From contig NZ_FXUY01000001.1 of assembly GCF_900182985.1 (NCBI RefSeq), positions 3,720,001 to 3,784,000 on the forward strand: a DNA stretch of 64,000 nt. Reading direction: 5' to 3'. A program made the translations under genes and the position numbers. This stretch comes from Pseudomonas helmanticensis. Lineage in GTDB: Bacteria; Pseudomonadota; Gammaproteobacteria; Pseudomonadales; Pseudomonadaceae. Below, piece after piece: positions 56,936 through 64,000 of the stretch (position 1 is the first letter of the stretch; each line of letters opens with the position of its first letter). The notes beneath the pieces are model-generated. The model ran no database searches and was not told the DNA's origin. It worked only from the letters and a program-made list of their open reading frames with translations.

Positions 56936-56946
56936 GCGCGGGCGAC
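56924..56946. terminator. Convergent-gene hairpin between acyltransferase and wapR-like gene
   Basis: GTCGCCCGC-TAAGC-GCGGGCGAC is a perfect 9-bp stem with a five-base loop that includes the acyltransferase stop codon. It has no long T run, so termination efficiency is uncertain in either direction. Confidence 0.55.
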
Positions 56947-56953
56947 CGCTGTT

Positions 56954-57838
56954 TCAGCTCTTTTCCTGCGGCGAAAACAGTAACCGCCCAAGACCGCGCC
57001 AGGTCTTCTTGTTCCACGCCTTGAACGGGATCTGCTTCAGCAGCTCCCACGCCAGCTTGCGATTGCGGTTGGCGGTCTTGAGGAACATCGAGTTGAGCGC
57101 CTTGTAACGCACTTCGTCGTACAGAGGGTGATCGCTGAACAATGCGTAGATACGCAGGATGCTTTCGATCATGAAACGGTGGTTCTTGTACGAGTTGGTG
57201 GCGTGCTTGCGGTAGCGCGCCATGACCACGTTCAAGCCATCGATGAAATAACCGGCGCGCGTCACCTTCAACTCGATATACAGATCCTCAAGACGAATCG
57301 TCGAATCGAACCCGCCAACCTTGTCCAGCGCCTCGCGGCGGATCATCAGGGTCGGCGCCGGCGGATACGGCTTGCGCTCCAGAAACATGTCATCGAAATC
57401 CAGACGACGGAACGGCACATCGCGACGCTGACGTTTTTCCGGATAGAGGTTGCCGTCAGCGTCCATCAATTCGATGTTGCCGGCGCAAATCCCGACTTCG
57501 GGTTTGTCCGCCATGTACGCCACCTGAACCGCGATGCGCTCCGGGTACATGATGTCGTCGGAACCGAACGGCACAATCAGACTGCCCTTGGCGCGCGCGA
57601 TGGCGCCGTTGAGCGTATTGGTCAGGCCCTGATTCTGCTGCACCCGAAAATCGAAACCGTACTGTGCCTGCAAGGCGTTGATGCGCTCGACGCTGTCGTC
57701 GTTCGAGCCGTCATCGATCACCAGCAGTTCGATGTTCTTGTAGGTCTGGTTGATGACACTGAGGATGCTTTCCTCAATGTACGGCCCGTGGTTGTATGAG
57801 GCGATGATCACGGTGACGAGGGCGTTCGCTTCGCTCAT
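56954..57838 (-). CDS. wapR: Family 2 glycosyltransferase, WapR-like
   Basis: A 294-residue GT-A enzyme starting MSEANALVTVIIASYNHGPY, with the nucleotide-sugar motif LVIDDGSNDDS and metal-binding FGSDD. By position it matches PAO1 WapR (PA5000), the alpha-1,3-rhamnosyltransferase that makes the core receptor for O-antigen. The sugar specificity is inferred from synteny only. It overlaps the upstream glycosyltransferase start by four bases and is the last gene of a long minus-strand LPS series. Confidence 0.82.
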   Translation of the reverse strand: MSEANALVTVIIASYNHGPYIEESILSVINQTYKNIELLVIDDGSNDDSVERINALQAQYGFDFRVQQNQGLTNTLNGAIARAKGSLIVPFGSDDIMYPERIAVQVAYMADKPEVGICAGNIELMDADGNLYPEKRQRRDVPFRRLDFDDMFLERKPYPPAPTLMIRREALDKVGGFDSTIRLEDLYIELKVTRAGYFIDGLNVVMARYRKHATNSYKNHRFMIESILRIYALFSDHPLYDEVRYKALNSMFLKTANRNRKLAWELLKQIPFKAWNKKTWRGLGRLLFSPQEKS

Positions 57839-58989
57839 GGCTGCACCTTACGAGCCTGTTCCAGGCCAGAGTCGATCAGGTTCAGGTATTCCTGACGGAA
57901 CACCTCGATGTCATGTTGTTCCTGCAGATAGCGGTAGGCTTGTTCGCCCTTGGCCTTGAGTTCGTCATCGGTCAGCGCAAGGTACTGATCCAGCGCTGCG
58001 ACAATACTAGGCACATCCTTCGGCGTAATCGCCAGACCGCCGGCGCCTTCGATCAGCGGCACCATCGCCGGCACGTTCGAGGCGATCACCGGCAAATGTC
58101 CGCTCATGCCTTCCAGCAACGCCAGACCGAGACCTTCGGCCAGCGACGGCATCGTCCAGATATCAAACGCGCGCACGTATTGCAGCGCGTTTTCCTTGAA
58201 ACCCAGCAGATGTGCGCGACCGTTCAAACCCAGTTGCTCGATCTCGGCAGCCAGCGGCGCTTGCAGGCGCCCGGCACCGATGATCGCCAATTGCGTGTTC
58301 GGGTATTTGTCCTTGAGCGCGGCAAATGCCTGCAACAGATAGGTGTGACCCTTGACCGAAACCAGTCGCCCCAGCGCGCCGATCAGGCGCACATTCGGAT
58401 CGATACCGAGCAGCTCACGCGCCTTTTCGCGGCTGTGTTGCAAGCCTTCGGCCTGCTCGATATCGATGGCGTTGGTAATGGCGTAGGTATTCTGGTCGGT
58501 GAAACCGCAATCGCAGTCCAGCAGGTACTGTTTTACCGCCGGCGAAACACCGACGAAACGCCAGTGCCGATCGATCAGACGCTGAGTCTGACGACGACGG
58601 TAAAAACGATCGTACTCGCCAAAACCGTGGGAGATGCCAATGCACAGCGGCACCTTCAACCAGCGGTTGAGCGTGAGCATCATGTTCACCGGTTTGAAGC
58701 GGTTGCAGATGACTACATCGAACTTTTCCCGACGGCAGAACTTGTACAGTTCCCACATCGCGCGCAGGCGCATGCCTTTGAGGGACTTGTCGGAAAACTC
58801 GAAATACACCGAACGATCGGCGCGGCTGACCGGCTCACCAGGCGTGGGTTTGCCGCGCAGGAACGCCGCCGTGATCTCATAGCGATCCGAAGGCAACGCC
58901 TTGACGATCTGCTCGGCAAGGTCGGCGAAATCATGGGCTTTGACGTTGTAATCGGGCTGCAGCTGCAGAACCTTTGACCGTTGACTCAT
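57835..58989 (-). CDS. ssg: Family 4 glycosyltransferase, Ssg-like
   Basis: A 384-residue GT-B enzyme with an N-terminal acceptor domain and C-terminal donor domain containing IGALGRLVSVKGHTYLLQAF and the EGLGLALLEGM motif that binds nucleotide sugar. It corresponds by position to PAO1 PA5001 (Ssg), needed for LPS core and surface polysaccharide. It overlaps both neighbours by four bases (ATGA). Confidence 0.82.
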   Translation of the reverse strand: MSQRSKVLQLQPDYNVKAHDFADLAEQIVKALPSDRYEITAAFLRGKPTPGEPVSRADRSVYFEFSDKSLKGMRLRAMWELYKFCRREKFDVVICNRFKPVNMMLTLNRWLKVPLCIGISHGFGEYDRFYRRRQTQRLIDRHWRFVGVSPAVKQYLLDCDCGFTDQNTYAITNAIDIEQAEGLQHSREKARELLGIDPNVRLIGALGRLVSVKGHTYLLQAFAALKDKYPNTQLAIIGAGRLQAPLAAEIEQLGLNGRAHLLGFKENALQYVRAFDIWTMPSLAEGLGLALLEGMSGHLPVIASNVPAMVPLIEGAGGLAITPKDVPSIVAALDQYLALTDDELKAKGEQAYRYLQEQHDIEVFRQEYLNLIDSGLEQARKVQP

Positions 58990-60434
58990 AAATCTCCCCG
59001 ATTCACGCCTGATTCACCCGGTTTCAGCAGCCAGAGTAATTCCTGGCGTCGGACCGCTTTTCGAAAGAACTCGTTCTCGCCGTATATCGACGGCGCACGC
59101 CCGGCCAGCACGCGCTGAATCAAGCGACGCAAACGGCGCTTGAACGGTGCTGGCGGTTGCAAGTCATGCATCATGCCCAGCGCCATGGCCTTGTCGCGTT
59201 GCTGCGCAAGGGTCAGTGGCAAACACAACGGCTGCATCGGTACGGCGGCGTCGAAGGCCGGTGGCAGCGCGATGCCCTCACCGGCGTTGCCCATGGGCCA
59301 GCGATCATTGTCATGCAGATGGTTGGCGTAACCGAGCAGCGTCGGCTGCCAGTCGAGACTGCCCAGCACTTGCAACACAGCTTGCTGGCTACAGATATGG
59401 TCTGGATGCGGATCCAGCGTCGGATGCGGCAGGACGATCACGTCCGGACGTGCACGCAGCAACACTTCGCGCAGGTCGGCCAGCAGATTGTTCCAGGTCG
59501 GTGCGCCATCGACGTCGCCCGGCAAGGTGAACGGATTCAACTGACGGAACAGACGGGTATCGTCCAGATCCGCTTCGCGTGAACCGATCGCCTGATTCGG
59601 TGCAGCCTGCATCGCTGCCAGTTGCAGACAGAAATAGCCCAGCTGCACGCAGTTTTCCGCCGGCACGCCGGCCCAGCGCGGCACGGCGAGGCTGTCCCAG
59701 GCGCGCAATCGGCCCTTGAGGCGCGCCGCTTCGACCTTGTTCAGGCCCATCTGCTGATAGTGTTCGGCTTCGATTTCGCCGGCGGTCAGGGTGACAATCC
59801 AGGCTTCGTCTGCCTGGCTGTACAACCCGTAGGCTGCCAGTTCGGCGTCGTCGGCATGCGGTGCGATCACCATGACCCGCTGACGGCGATAATCGGTTTG
59901 CTCCAGCGCCCACAACACCGGCTCGCCAGAGACGCGGCAGAAACGCCCGCGCAAACGCAGCGAGCCTTGCGACAAGGCCTGTGCCTGACCGCTGAGGTTC
60001 AGGTAGCGCAGGCCGTTAACCCCACGCTCAAAAGCTTGTGCGTCCGGATTCGGGCCGCCCGTCAGCTCGACACGAGGATCGAAGAAGCGTCCCAGCCAAC
60101 TGCTTTTGACTCGCAACGCCAGAATCAGCGTGGCGTCATCCATCACCATCACGCCTTCATCCAGGCGCAGTTGCTCACCGTTGAGGTGCACTTTTGGCTG
60201 TGGCGTAAACGGCGGGAAGCTGTACTGGTAATCGTCTTTCGGCGAATAGAACAAATGATCGGCAAACCACGCTTCATGGGCGATCCAGCCGATCACTGCC
60301 AGTACCAGCGGCAACCACCAGGCCACCAGCACGCCGATCGCGATCAACACGATCAGGGCAATCAGCAGGCCGACGCGTTTGTTGCGCCGATGGCGCTTGA
60401 GCAGTTGCTGTTTGCGGCTAATGGGCTGGCTCAT
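58986..60434 (-). CDS. dnpA: PIG-L family deacetylase, DnpA-like
   Basis: A 482-residue protein with a basic N-terminus, two close membrane helices (about 22-55) and a PIG-L/LmbE metal-dependent deacetylase domain with PHADDAE at 192-198 and HPDH in HPTLDPHPDHICS. The first motif has Ala where PHPDD is usual. By synteny it is DnpA (PA5002), a de-N-acetylase reported to affect fluoroquinolone persistence, probably through LPS or another glycan. ATG 60434 forms an ATGA overlap with the Mig-14-like gene. Confidence 0.82.
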   Translation of the reverse strand: MSQPISRKQQLLKRHRRNKRVGLLIALIVLIAIGVLVAWWLPLVLAVIGWIAHEAWFADHLFYSPKDDYQYSFPPFTPQPKVHLNGEQLRLDEGVMVMDDATLILALRVKSSWLGRFFDPRVELTGGPNPDAQAFERGVNGLRYLNLSGQAQALSQGSLRLRGRFCRVSGEPVLWALEQTDYRRQRVMVIAPHADDAELAAYGLYSQADEAWIVTLTAGEIEAEHYQQMGLNKVEAARLKGRLRAWDSLAVPRWAGVPAENCVQLGYFCLQLAAMQAAPNQAIGSREADLDDTRLFRQLNPFTLPGDVDGAPTWNNLLADLREVLLRARPDVIVLPHPTLDPHPDHICSQQAVLQVLGSLDWQPTLLGYANHLHDNDRWPMGNAGEGIALPPAFDAAVPMQPLCLPLTLAQQRDKAMALGMMHDLQPPAPFKRRLRRLIQRVLAGRAPSIYGENEFFRKAVRRQELLWLLKPGESGVNRGDL

Positions 60435-61327
60435 ACGGTGAATACCGGCACAGGATTGCACCAGCGATCCTTGTATTCACGGTCGGCGCGACCGAAGGAA
60501 AAGCGCAACGGTTTGTCCAGCGCTCGCGCGTGTTCCCAGGCGCTTTGCGTATTGAGGAAACTCAATACGCTGCCGGGGCTGAATTCGCGGGTTTCAGGGT
60601 CTACGCCGCCATTGATGTACTCGACGCTGATCCACTCCGGCGCCTCGACGCGGTACACCAGTTGAATCGCGATCGGTGCATCGTTGAGGAAAATCACCGA
60701 GCCGATCAACAGCTCGCGCAACAGTTCGATGACCTCGGCCATGCGTGCCGCGCCTGTGGCCGGGAAACCCCAGCGGCGCTGAAACAGATCGCAGTAGATG
60801 GCGGCCAATTCGGCGCTGGAGAATTCGCTGACCGCACGCACCACGCCGCCCGCCTCTTCGAGCAGACGCAATTCGCGGCGCTGGTTGTAGCGAAACTTCT
60901 TCGACAGTTCTTCCGGGGTACGGGCCATGGCCAGTTGTTCGGTCTGCAACTTCATGCCGCTGAAACGGCTTTCGTTGAGGGCAGACAGATAGCGTGCGCG
61001 ATGGCGCAGCGGCGCCTGAGCATCGGCAGCGGCCGGCAGGATCAACTCGGCGTTGCCGAGGTCGAACAAGCCTTTTTTGCCGTTGCGCTTGAGGACGTCC
61101 TTGGACAACGCCAGATCGCGGCCCCAGGTCGGGATTGCCGCTTTGATCTCGCCCTGTTGCTCCCACGCCAGATAGCGCACCGGGATGCCGGCGAGATCAG
61201 CCAGACGCTCGACCACCAACGGATGAGTCGCGACGCTGCCGCCAAAACGCTGCCAGGCGGTTGCATAGGTCGAGGCGTCGACAGGCGACCAGCCACGTTC
61301 ACGCCAGCCTTGAAATCGGTTGAGCAT
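60431..61327 (-). CDS. mig-14: Mig-14 family protein (GNAT-like)
   Basis: A 298-residue soluble protein with features of Mig-14, an inner-membrane-associated protein linked to antimicrobial-peptide tolerance, with an acetyltransferase-like C-terminal half (KKFRYNQRRELRLLEEAGG, then FSFGRADREYKDRW at the end). It matches PAO1 PA5003 by position. Its role in LPS decoration is inferred from the neighbourhood. The start overlaps the WapH-like stop by one base, and its stop overlaps dnpA. Confidence 0.82.
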   Translation of the reverse strand: MLNRFQGWRERGWSPVDASTYATAWQRFGGSVATHPLVVERLADLAGIPVRYLAWEQQGEIKAAIPTWGRDLALSKDVLKRNGKKGLFDLGNAELILPAAADAQAPLRHRARYLSALNESRFSGMKLQTEQLAMARTPEELSKKFRYNQRRELRLLEEAGGVVRAVSEFSSAELAAIYCDLFQRRWGFPATGAARMAEVIELLRELLIGSVIFLNDAPIAIQLVYRVEAPEWISVEYINGGVDPETREFSPGSVLSFLNTQSAWEHARALDKPLRFSFGRADREYKDRWCNPVPVFTV

Positions 61328-62457
61328 CAGCCCCTCGGTGCCAGATCGGTAACTTGCGGCAGATGCCAGAAGGTGTCGCGCACCGCGCGGTCGGAGAAAC
61401 GCTCACGCAGGCGATCAAGCATCATTTCGGCGCACTGCAGGCGCTGCTGATCATCCATTCCGGCCAGATGCTGCAGGCCTTGCGCAAGGTGTTGGGCATC
61501 GCCCAGCGGGAACAGAATACCCACGCCTTCGACCACTTCTTTGGCCCCACCGCACGCCGTGGCGAGCAGTGGCACGCCGGCGGCCATGGCCTCCAGCAGG
61601 ACCATGCCAAACGGCTCATGATCGGAACTCAGCGCAAAGACATCAAAGGCGCGGAAGTAATTGCGCGCGTCCGGCACCTGACCGAGGAACAGGACGCGAT
61701 CGCCGATACCCAGCTCGCGCGCCAGCTCTTTGAGATCCTGTTCGAGACGGCCCTTGCCCAGAATTACCAGCTGACTGTTACCCGGCAAACCCGGCAACGC
61801 CGCCGCAAAACCGTGCAGCAAGGTTGCCTGATCCTTGTCCGGATGCAGCCGACCGACGTTGCCGACAATCCATGCATCCGCCGCCAGACCCAAGGTCTCG
61901 CGGGCTTCACGGGCCGACACTTGGCTGAACTGCAACGCCGACACGTCGATCCGGTTATACAGCGTCTGAATCCGCTCTTGCGGCCACTTCGGCAGGCAAC
62001 GACGCATGTCGTCGCGCACCGCATCGGACACGCCAAGCAGGCTCAGGCGCTTGCGGAAAATGTGCGCGAACAACTTGCGCGTACCGCGTTTGTAATCCTC
62101 AAACGCGTGGTGCACGCCAATCACCGGCAGCGAAGTGCCGAGCAAGGCGATGTAGATCGGCTTGAAGCGATGGGCGATGCAGAAACTGAAATTGCGTGAA
62201 GCGGCGATCTTGCGCAGATCGCCGATGGCGCCCAGCTTCAGGCCACGAATGGCCTTGGAGCTGTATTCCATGAACAACACTTCATCGGAGGCACACGCTG
62301 CGGCCACCTCGCTATCGGCGGCCCCGGTCAGAAAGACCGTGGTCACCCGATAACCGGTGCCCGCGAACAGGCTGGCGTACTGCCGTGCGCAGTCGAGGAA
62401 CGGCCCGTCATAGCCGTGACAGAACTGCAGCACATGGCGTTCAGCCGAGCGAGTCAT
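61327..62457 (-). CDS. wapH: Family 4 glycosyltransferase, WapH-like
   Basis: A 376-residue GT-B enzyme with VGNVGRLHPDKDQATLLHGF and the donor-site pattern SSDHEPFGMVLLEAMAAGVP. Its N-terminal half is similar in pattern to the Ssg-like protein, suggesting duplication. By position it matches WapH (PA5004), which acts in the LPS outer core. The start overlaps the carbamoyltransferase stop by 17 bases. Confidence 0.84.
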   Translation of the reverse strand: MTRSAERHVLQFCHGYDGPFLDCARQYASLFAGTGYRVTTVFLTGAADSEVAAACASDEVLFMEYSSKAIRGLKLGAIGDLRKIAASRNFSFCIAHRFKPIYIALLGTSLPVIGVHHAFEDYKRGTRKLFAHIFRKRLSLLGVSDAVRDDMRRCLPKWPQERIQTLYNRIDVSALQFSQVSAREARETLGLAADAWIVGNVGRLHPDKDQATLLHGFAAALPGLPGNSQLVILGKGRLEQDLKELARELGIGDRVLFLGQVPDARNYFRAFDVFALSSDHEPFGMVLLEAMAAGVPLLATACGGAKEVVEGVGILFPLGDAQHLAQGLQHLAGMDDQQRLQCAEMMLDRLRERFSDRAVRDTFWHLPQVTDLAPRG

Positions 62458-64000
62458 AAGCGTTTGCGCCCTCTTTGACCACCAGAATGTCTTCCATGAT
62501 CAGGTACTGCAGATCGGAGCCGAAGAACATGTTCAGCGCGTCAGTCGGCGAGCAGATCATCGGTTCGCCACGACGGTTGAGCGAGGTGTTCAGCGACACG
62601 CCGTTGCCGGTCAGGACTTCGAGCGCTTTCATCATGTCGTAGTAGCGCGGGTTGTATTCGCGCTTGAGCACCTGGGCACGGGAAGTGCCGTCTTCATGGA
62701 CGACTTCCGGTACGCGGGTTTTCCACTCGTCCGACACTTCGAAGGTGAAGGTCATGAACGGCGCCGGGTGATCGATCTTGATCATCTGTGGCGCAACGGT
62801 GTCGAGCATCGACGGGCAGAAAGGCCTCCAGCGCTCGCGGAACTTGATCTGGTGGTTGATGCGGTCAGCCACACCGGCAATGCTCGGGCAGCCGATGATC
62901 GAACGACCACCCAATGCGCGCGGACCGAATTCCATGCGGCCCTGGAACCAGGCCACCGGGTTGCCATCGACCATGATCCTGGCGATCTGCTCCGGCATGT
63001 TGTCGAGCTTGCGCCAGGTCGGTTTGTTCTCGTGACGGGCGCACGCGGCGATCACGTCTTCGTTGCTGTACGACGGGCCGAGGTAGACGTGTTCCATCTT
63101 CTCGACCGGCACGCCACGAGCGTGCGACACGTAAGCGGCAGCGCCAACAGCGGTGCCGGCATCGCCGGACGCCGGCTGTACGAACAGCTCTTTGACGTCA
63201 TCGCGGGCGATGATTTTCTGGTTCAGCTTGACGTTCAACGCACAGCCGCCAGCGAACGCGAGCTTGCCGGTTTCCTTGAGGATGTCGCCCAGGTAGTGGT
63301 CGATCATCTGCAGCGAGATCTTCTCGAACAGCGCTTGCATGCTCGCGGCGTAGTGGATGTACGGTTCGTCAGCGATGTCGCCTTCGCGTTTCGGACCCAG
63401 CCATTCGATCAGCTTCGGCGAGAAGTAGAAGCCCTTGCCCTTCTCTTTGTAGCGACGCAGGCCGATCACGTTGGCGTAGTCGGTGTTGATCACCAGTTCG
63501 CCGTTCTCGAACGAGGCCAGACGCGAGAAGTCATATTTGCTGGCGTCGCCGTACGGCGCCATGCCCATGACCTTGAACTCGCCGTCGAGCATCTCGAAAC
63601 CGAGGAACTCGGTGATCGCGCCGTACAGGCCGCCGAGGGAGTCCGGATCGAAGAATTCCTTGATCTTGTGGATCTTGCCGTTTTCGCCATAACCGAAGAA
63701 GGTCGTGGCGTACTCACCCTTGCCGTCGATGCCGAGGATCGCGGTTTTCTCTTTGAAACCCGAACAGTGGTAGGCGCTGGAGGCGTGAGCCAAGTGGTGC
63801 TCGACCGGTTCGATCTTGATCTTTTTCGGATCGAAACCCAGTTGCTCAAGGCACCAGACGATCTTGTTGCGATAGCGCTTGTAGCGACGGTTGCCCATCA
63901 GGATCGCATCGAGGGCGCGATCCGGGGCGTACCAGTAACGCTTGGCGTAGTGCCAGCGAGCCTCGCCGAACAGGCTGATCGGCGCGAACGGAATCGCTAC
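62441..64000 (-). CDS. LPS carbamoyltransferase, 5' end outside the window
   Basis: The visible 519 residues lack the N-terminus; the frame stays open to the right edge. The protein belongs to the NodU/CmcH carbamoyltransferase family, with HHLAHASSAYHCSGF and GIDGKGEYATTFFGYGENG in the first domain and the C-terminal domain FQGRMEFGPRALGGRSIIGC. By position it matches PAO1 PA5005, which carbamoylates the core heptose. A full protein is expected to be about 585 residues. Confidence 0.93.
   Translation of the reverse strand, partial: VAIPFAPISLFGEARWHYAKRYWYAPDRALDAILMGNRRYKRYRNKIVWCLEQLGFDPKKIKIEPVEHHLAHASSAYHCSGFKEKTAILGIDGKGEYATTFFGYGENGKIHKIKEFFDPDSLGGLYGAITEFLGFEMLDGEFKVMGMAPYGDASKYDFSRLASFENGELVINTDYANVIGLRRYKEKGKGFYFSPKLIEWLGPKREGDIADEPYIHYAASMQALFEKISLQMIDHYLGDILKETGKLAFAGGCALNVKLNQKIIARDDVKELFVQPASGDAGTAVGAAAYVSHARGVPVEKMEHVYLGPSYSNEDVIAACARHENKPTWRKLDNMPEQIARIMVDGNPVAWFQGRMEFGPRALGGRSIIGCPSIAGVADRINHQIKFRERWRPFCPSMLDTVAPQMIKIDHPAPFMTFTFEVSDEWKTRVPEVVHEDGTSRAQVLKREYNPRYYDMMKALEVLTGNGVSLNTSLNRRGEPMICSPTDALNMFFGSDLQYLIMEDILVVKEGANAYDSLG

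Overview
The window is a chromosomal segment of a Pseudomonas, most likely of the P. fluorescens group. It has high GC and a gene order that, as I recall it, closely follows the P. aeruginosa PAO1 block from hisZ (PA4939) to the LPS carbamoyltransferase (PA5005). Intergenic REP-type inverted repeats carrying GTAGGAGCTGCCG ends are scattered through it. No rRNA, tRNA, CRISPR array, transposase, integrase or prophage gene was recognised.

Layout. 1-10.6 kb: minus-strand housekeeping cluster hisZ(partial), hflC, hflK, hflX, hfq, miaA, mutL, amiB, tsaE, nnrD, with tightly overlapping stops and starts. 10.7-14.3 kb: queG, a TRIC/UPF0126 membrane protein bracketed by two REP doublets, orn and rsgA. 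14.5-16.4 kb: a three-gene cassette encoding a ThsB-like TIR protein, a caspase-like protease and a second, classical TIR protein, placed between rsgA and motB, which I recall as neighbours in PAO1. This is the main candidate for an unusual system: it resembles the TIR-caspase (type IV Thoeris) anti-phage design but has two different TIR proteins around one protease. 16.7-27 kb: motB, motA, an HDOD protein, rhdA, psd, a PilZ-like protein, serB and an AhpA/YtjB-type membrane protein. 27-36.6 kb: a PqiC-like lipoprotein, then the minus-strand series nudF, DUF1249, cpdA, yqiA, parE, phytase-like esterase, retropepsin-like protease, parC. 36.9-42.8 kb: a DUF3298-type lipoprotein, cytX and thiC behind a TPP riboswitch, and tolC. 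43-48.7 kb: waaA, a LysR regulator, a divergent SMR pump, an FAD oxidoreductase, an aldo/keto reductase and a Nudix-like hypothetical. 48.8-64 kb: LPS core and O-antigen assembly: hldE, cysC plus a sulfotransferase, msbA, a WaaL-kinase fusion, an acyltransferase, WapR-like and Ssg-like glycosyltransferases, a DnpA-like deacetylase, a Mig-14-like protein, a WapH-like glycosyltransferase and a 5'-truncated carbamoyltransferase.

How the genes work together. hflK/hflC form the membrane regulator of FtsH. tsaE, miaA and queG all modify tRNA. parC and parE are subunits of topoisomerase IV and share an apparent operon. thiC makes HMP-P, and cytX probably imports its precursor under the same riboswitch. 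The final 15 kb builds and decorates LPS. Relative to the PAO1 order it has three apparent additions or changes: an APS kinase/sulfotransferase pair, an acyltransferase coupled to the ligase gene, and the fusion of the O-antigen ligase with a WaaP-type kinase-like domain.

Limits. All calls come from reading the sequence. Family names rest on motif recognition and on remembered synteny, not on database searches. PAO1 locus numbers are from memory.
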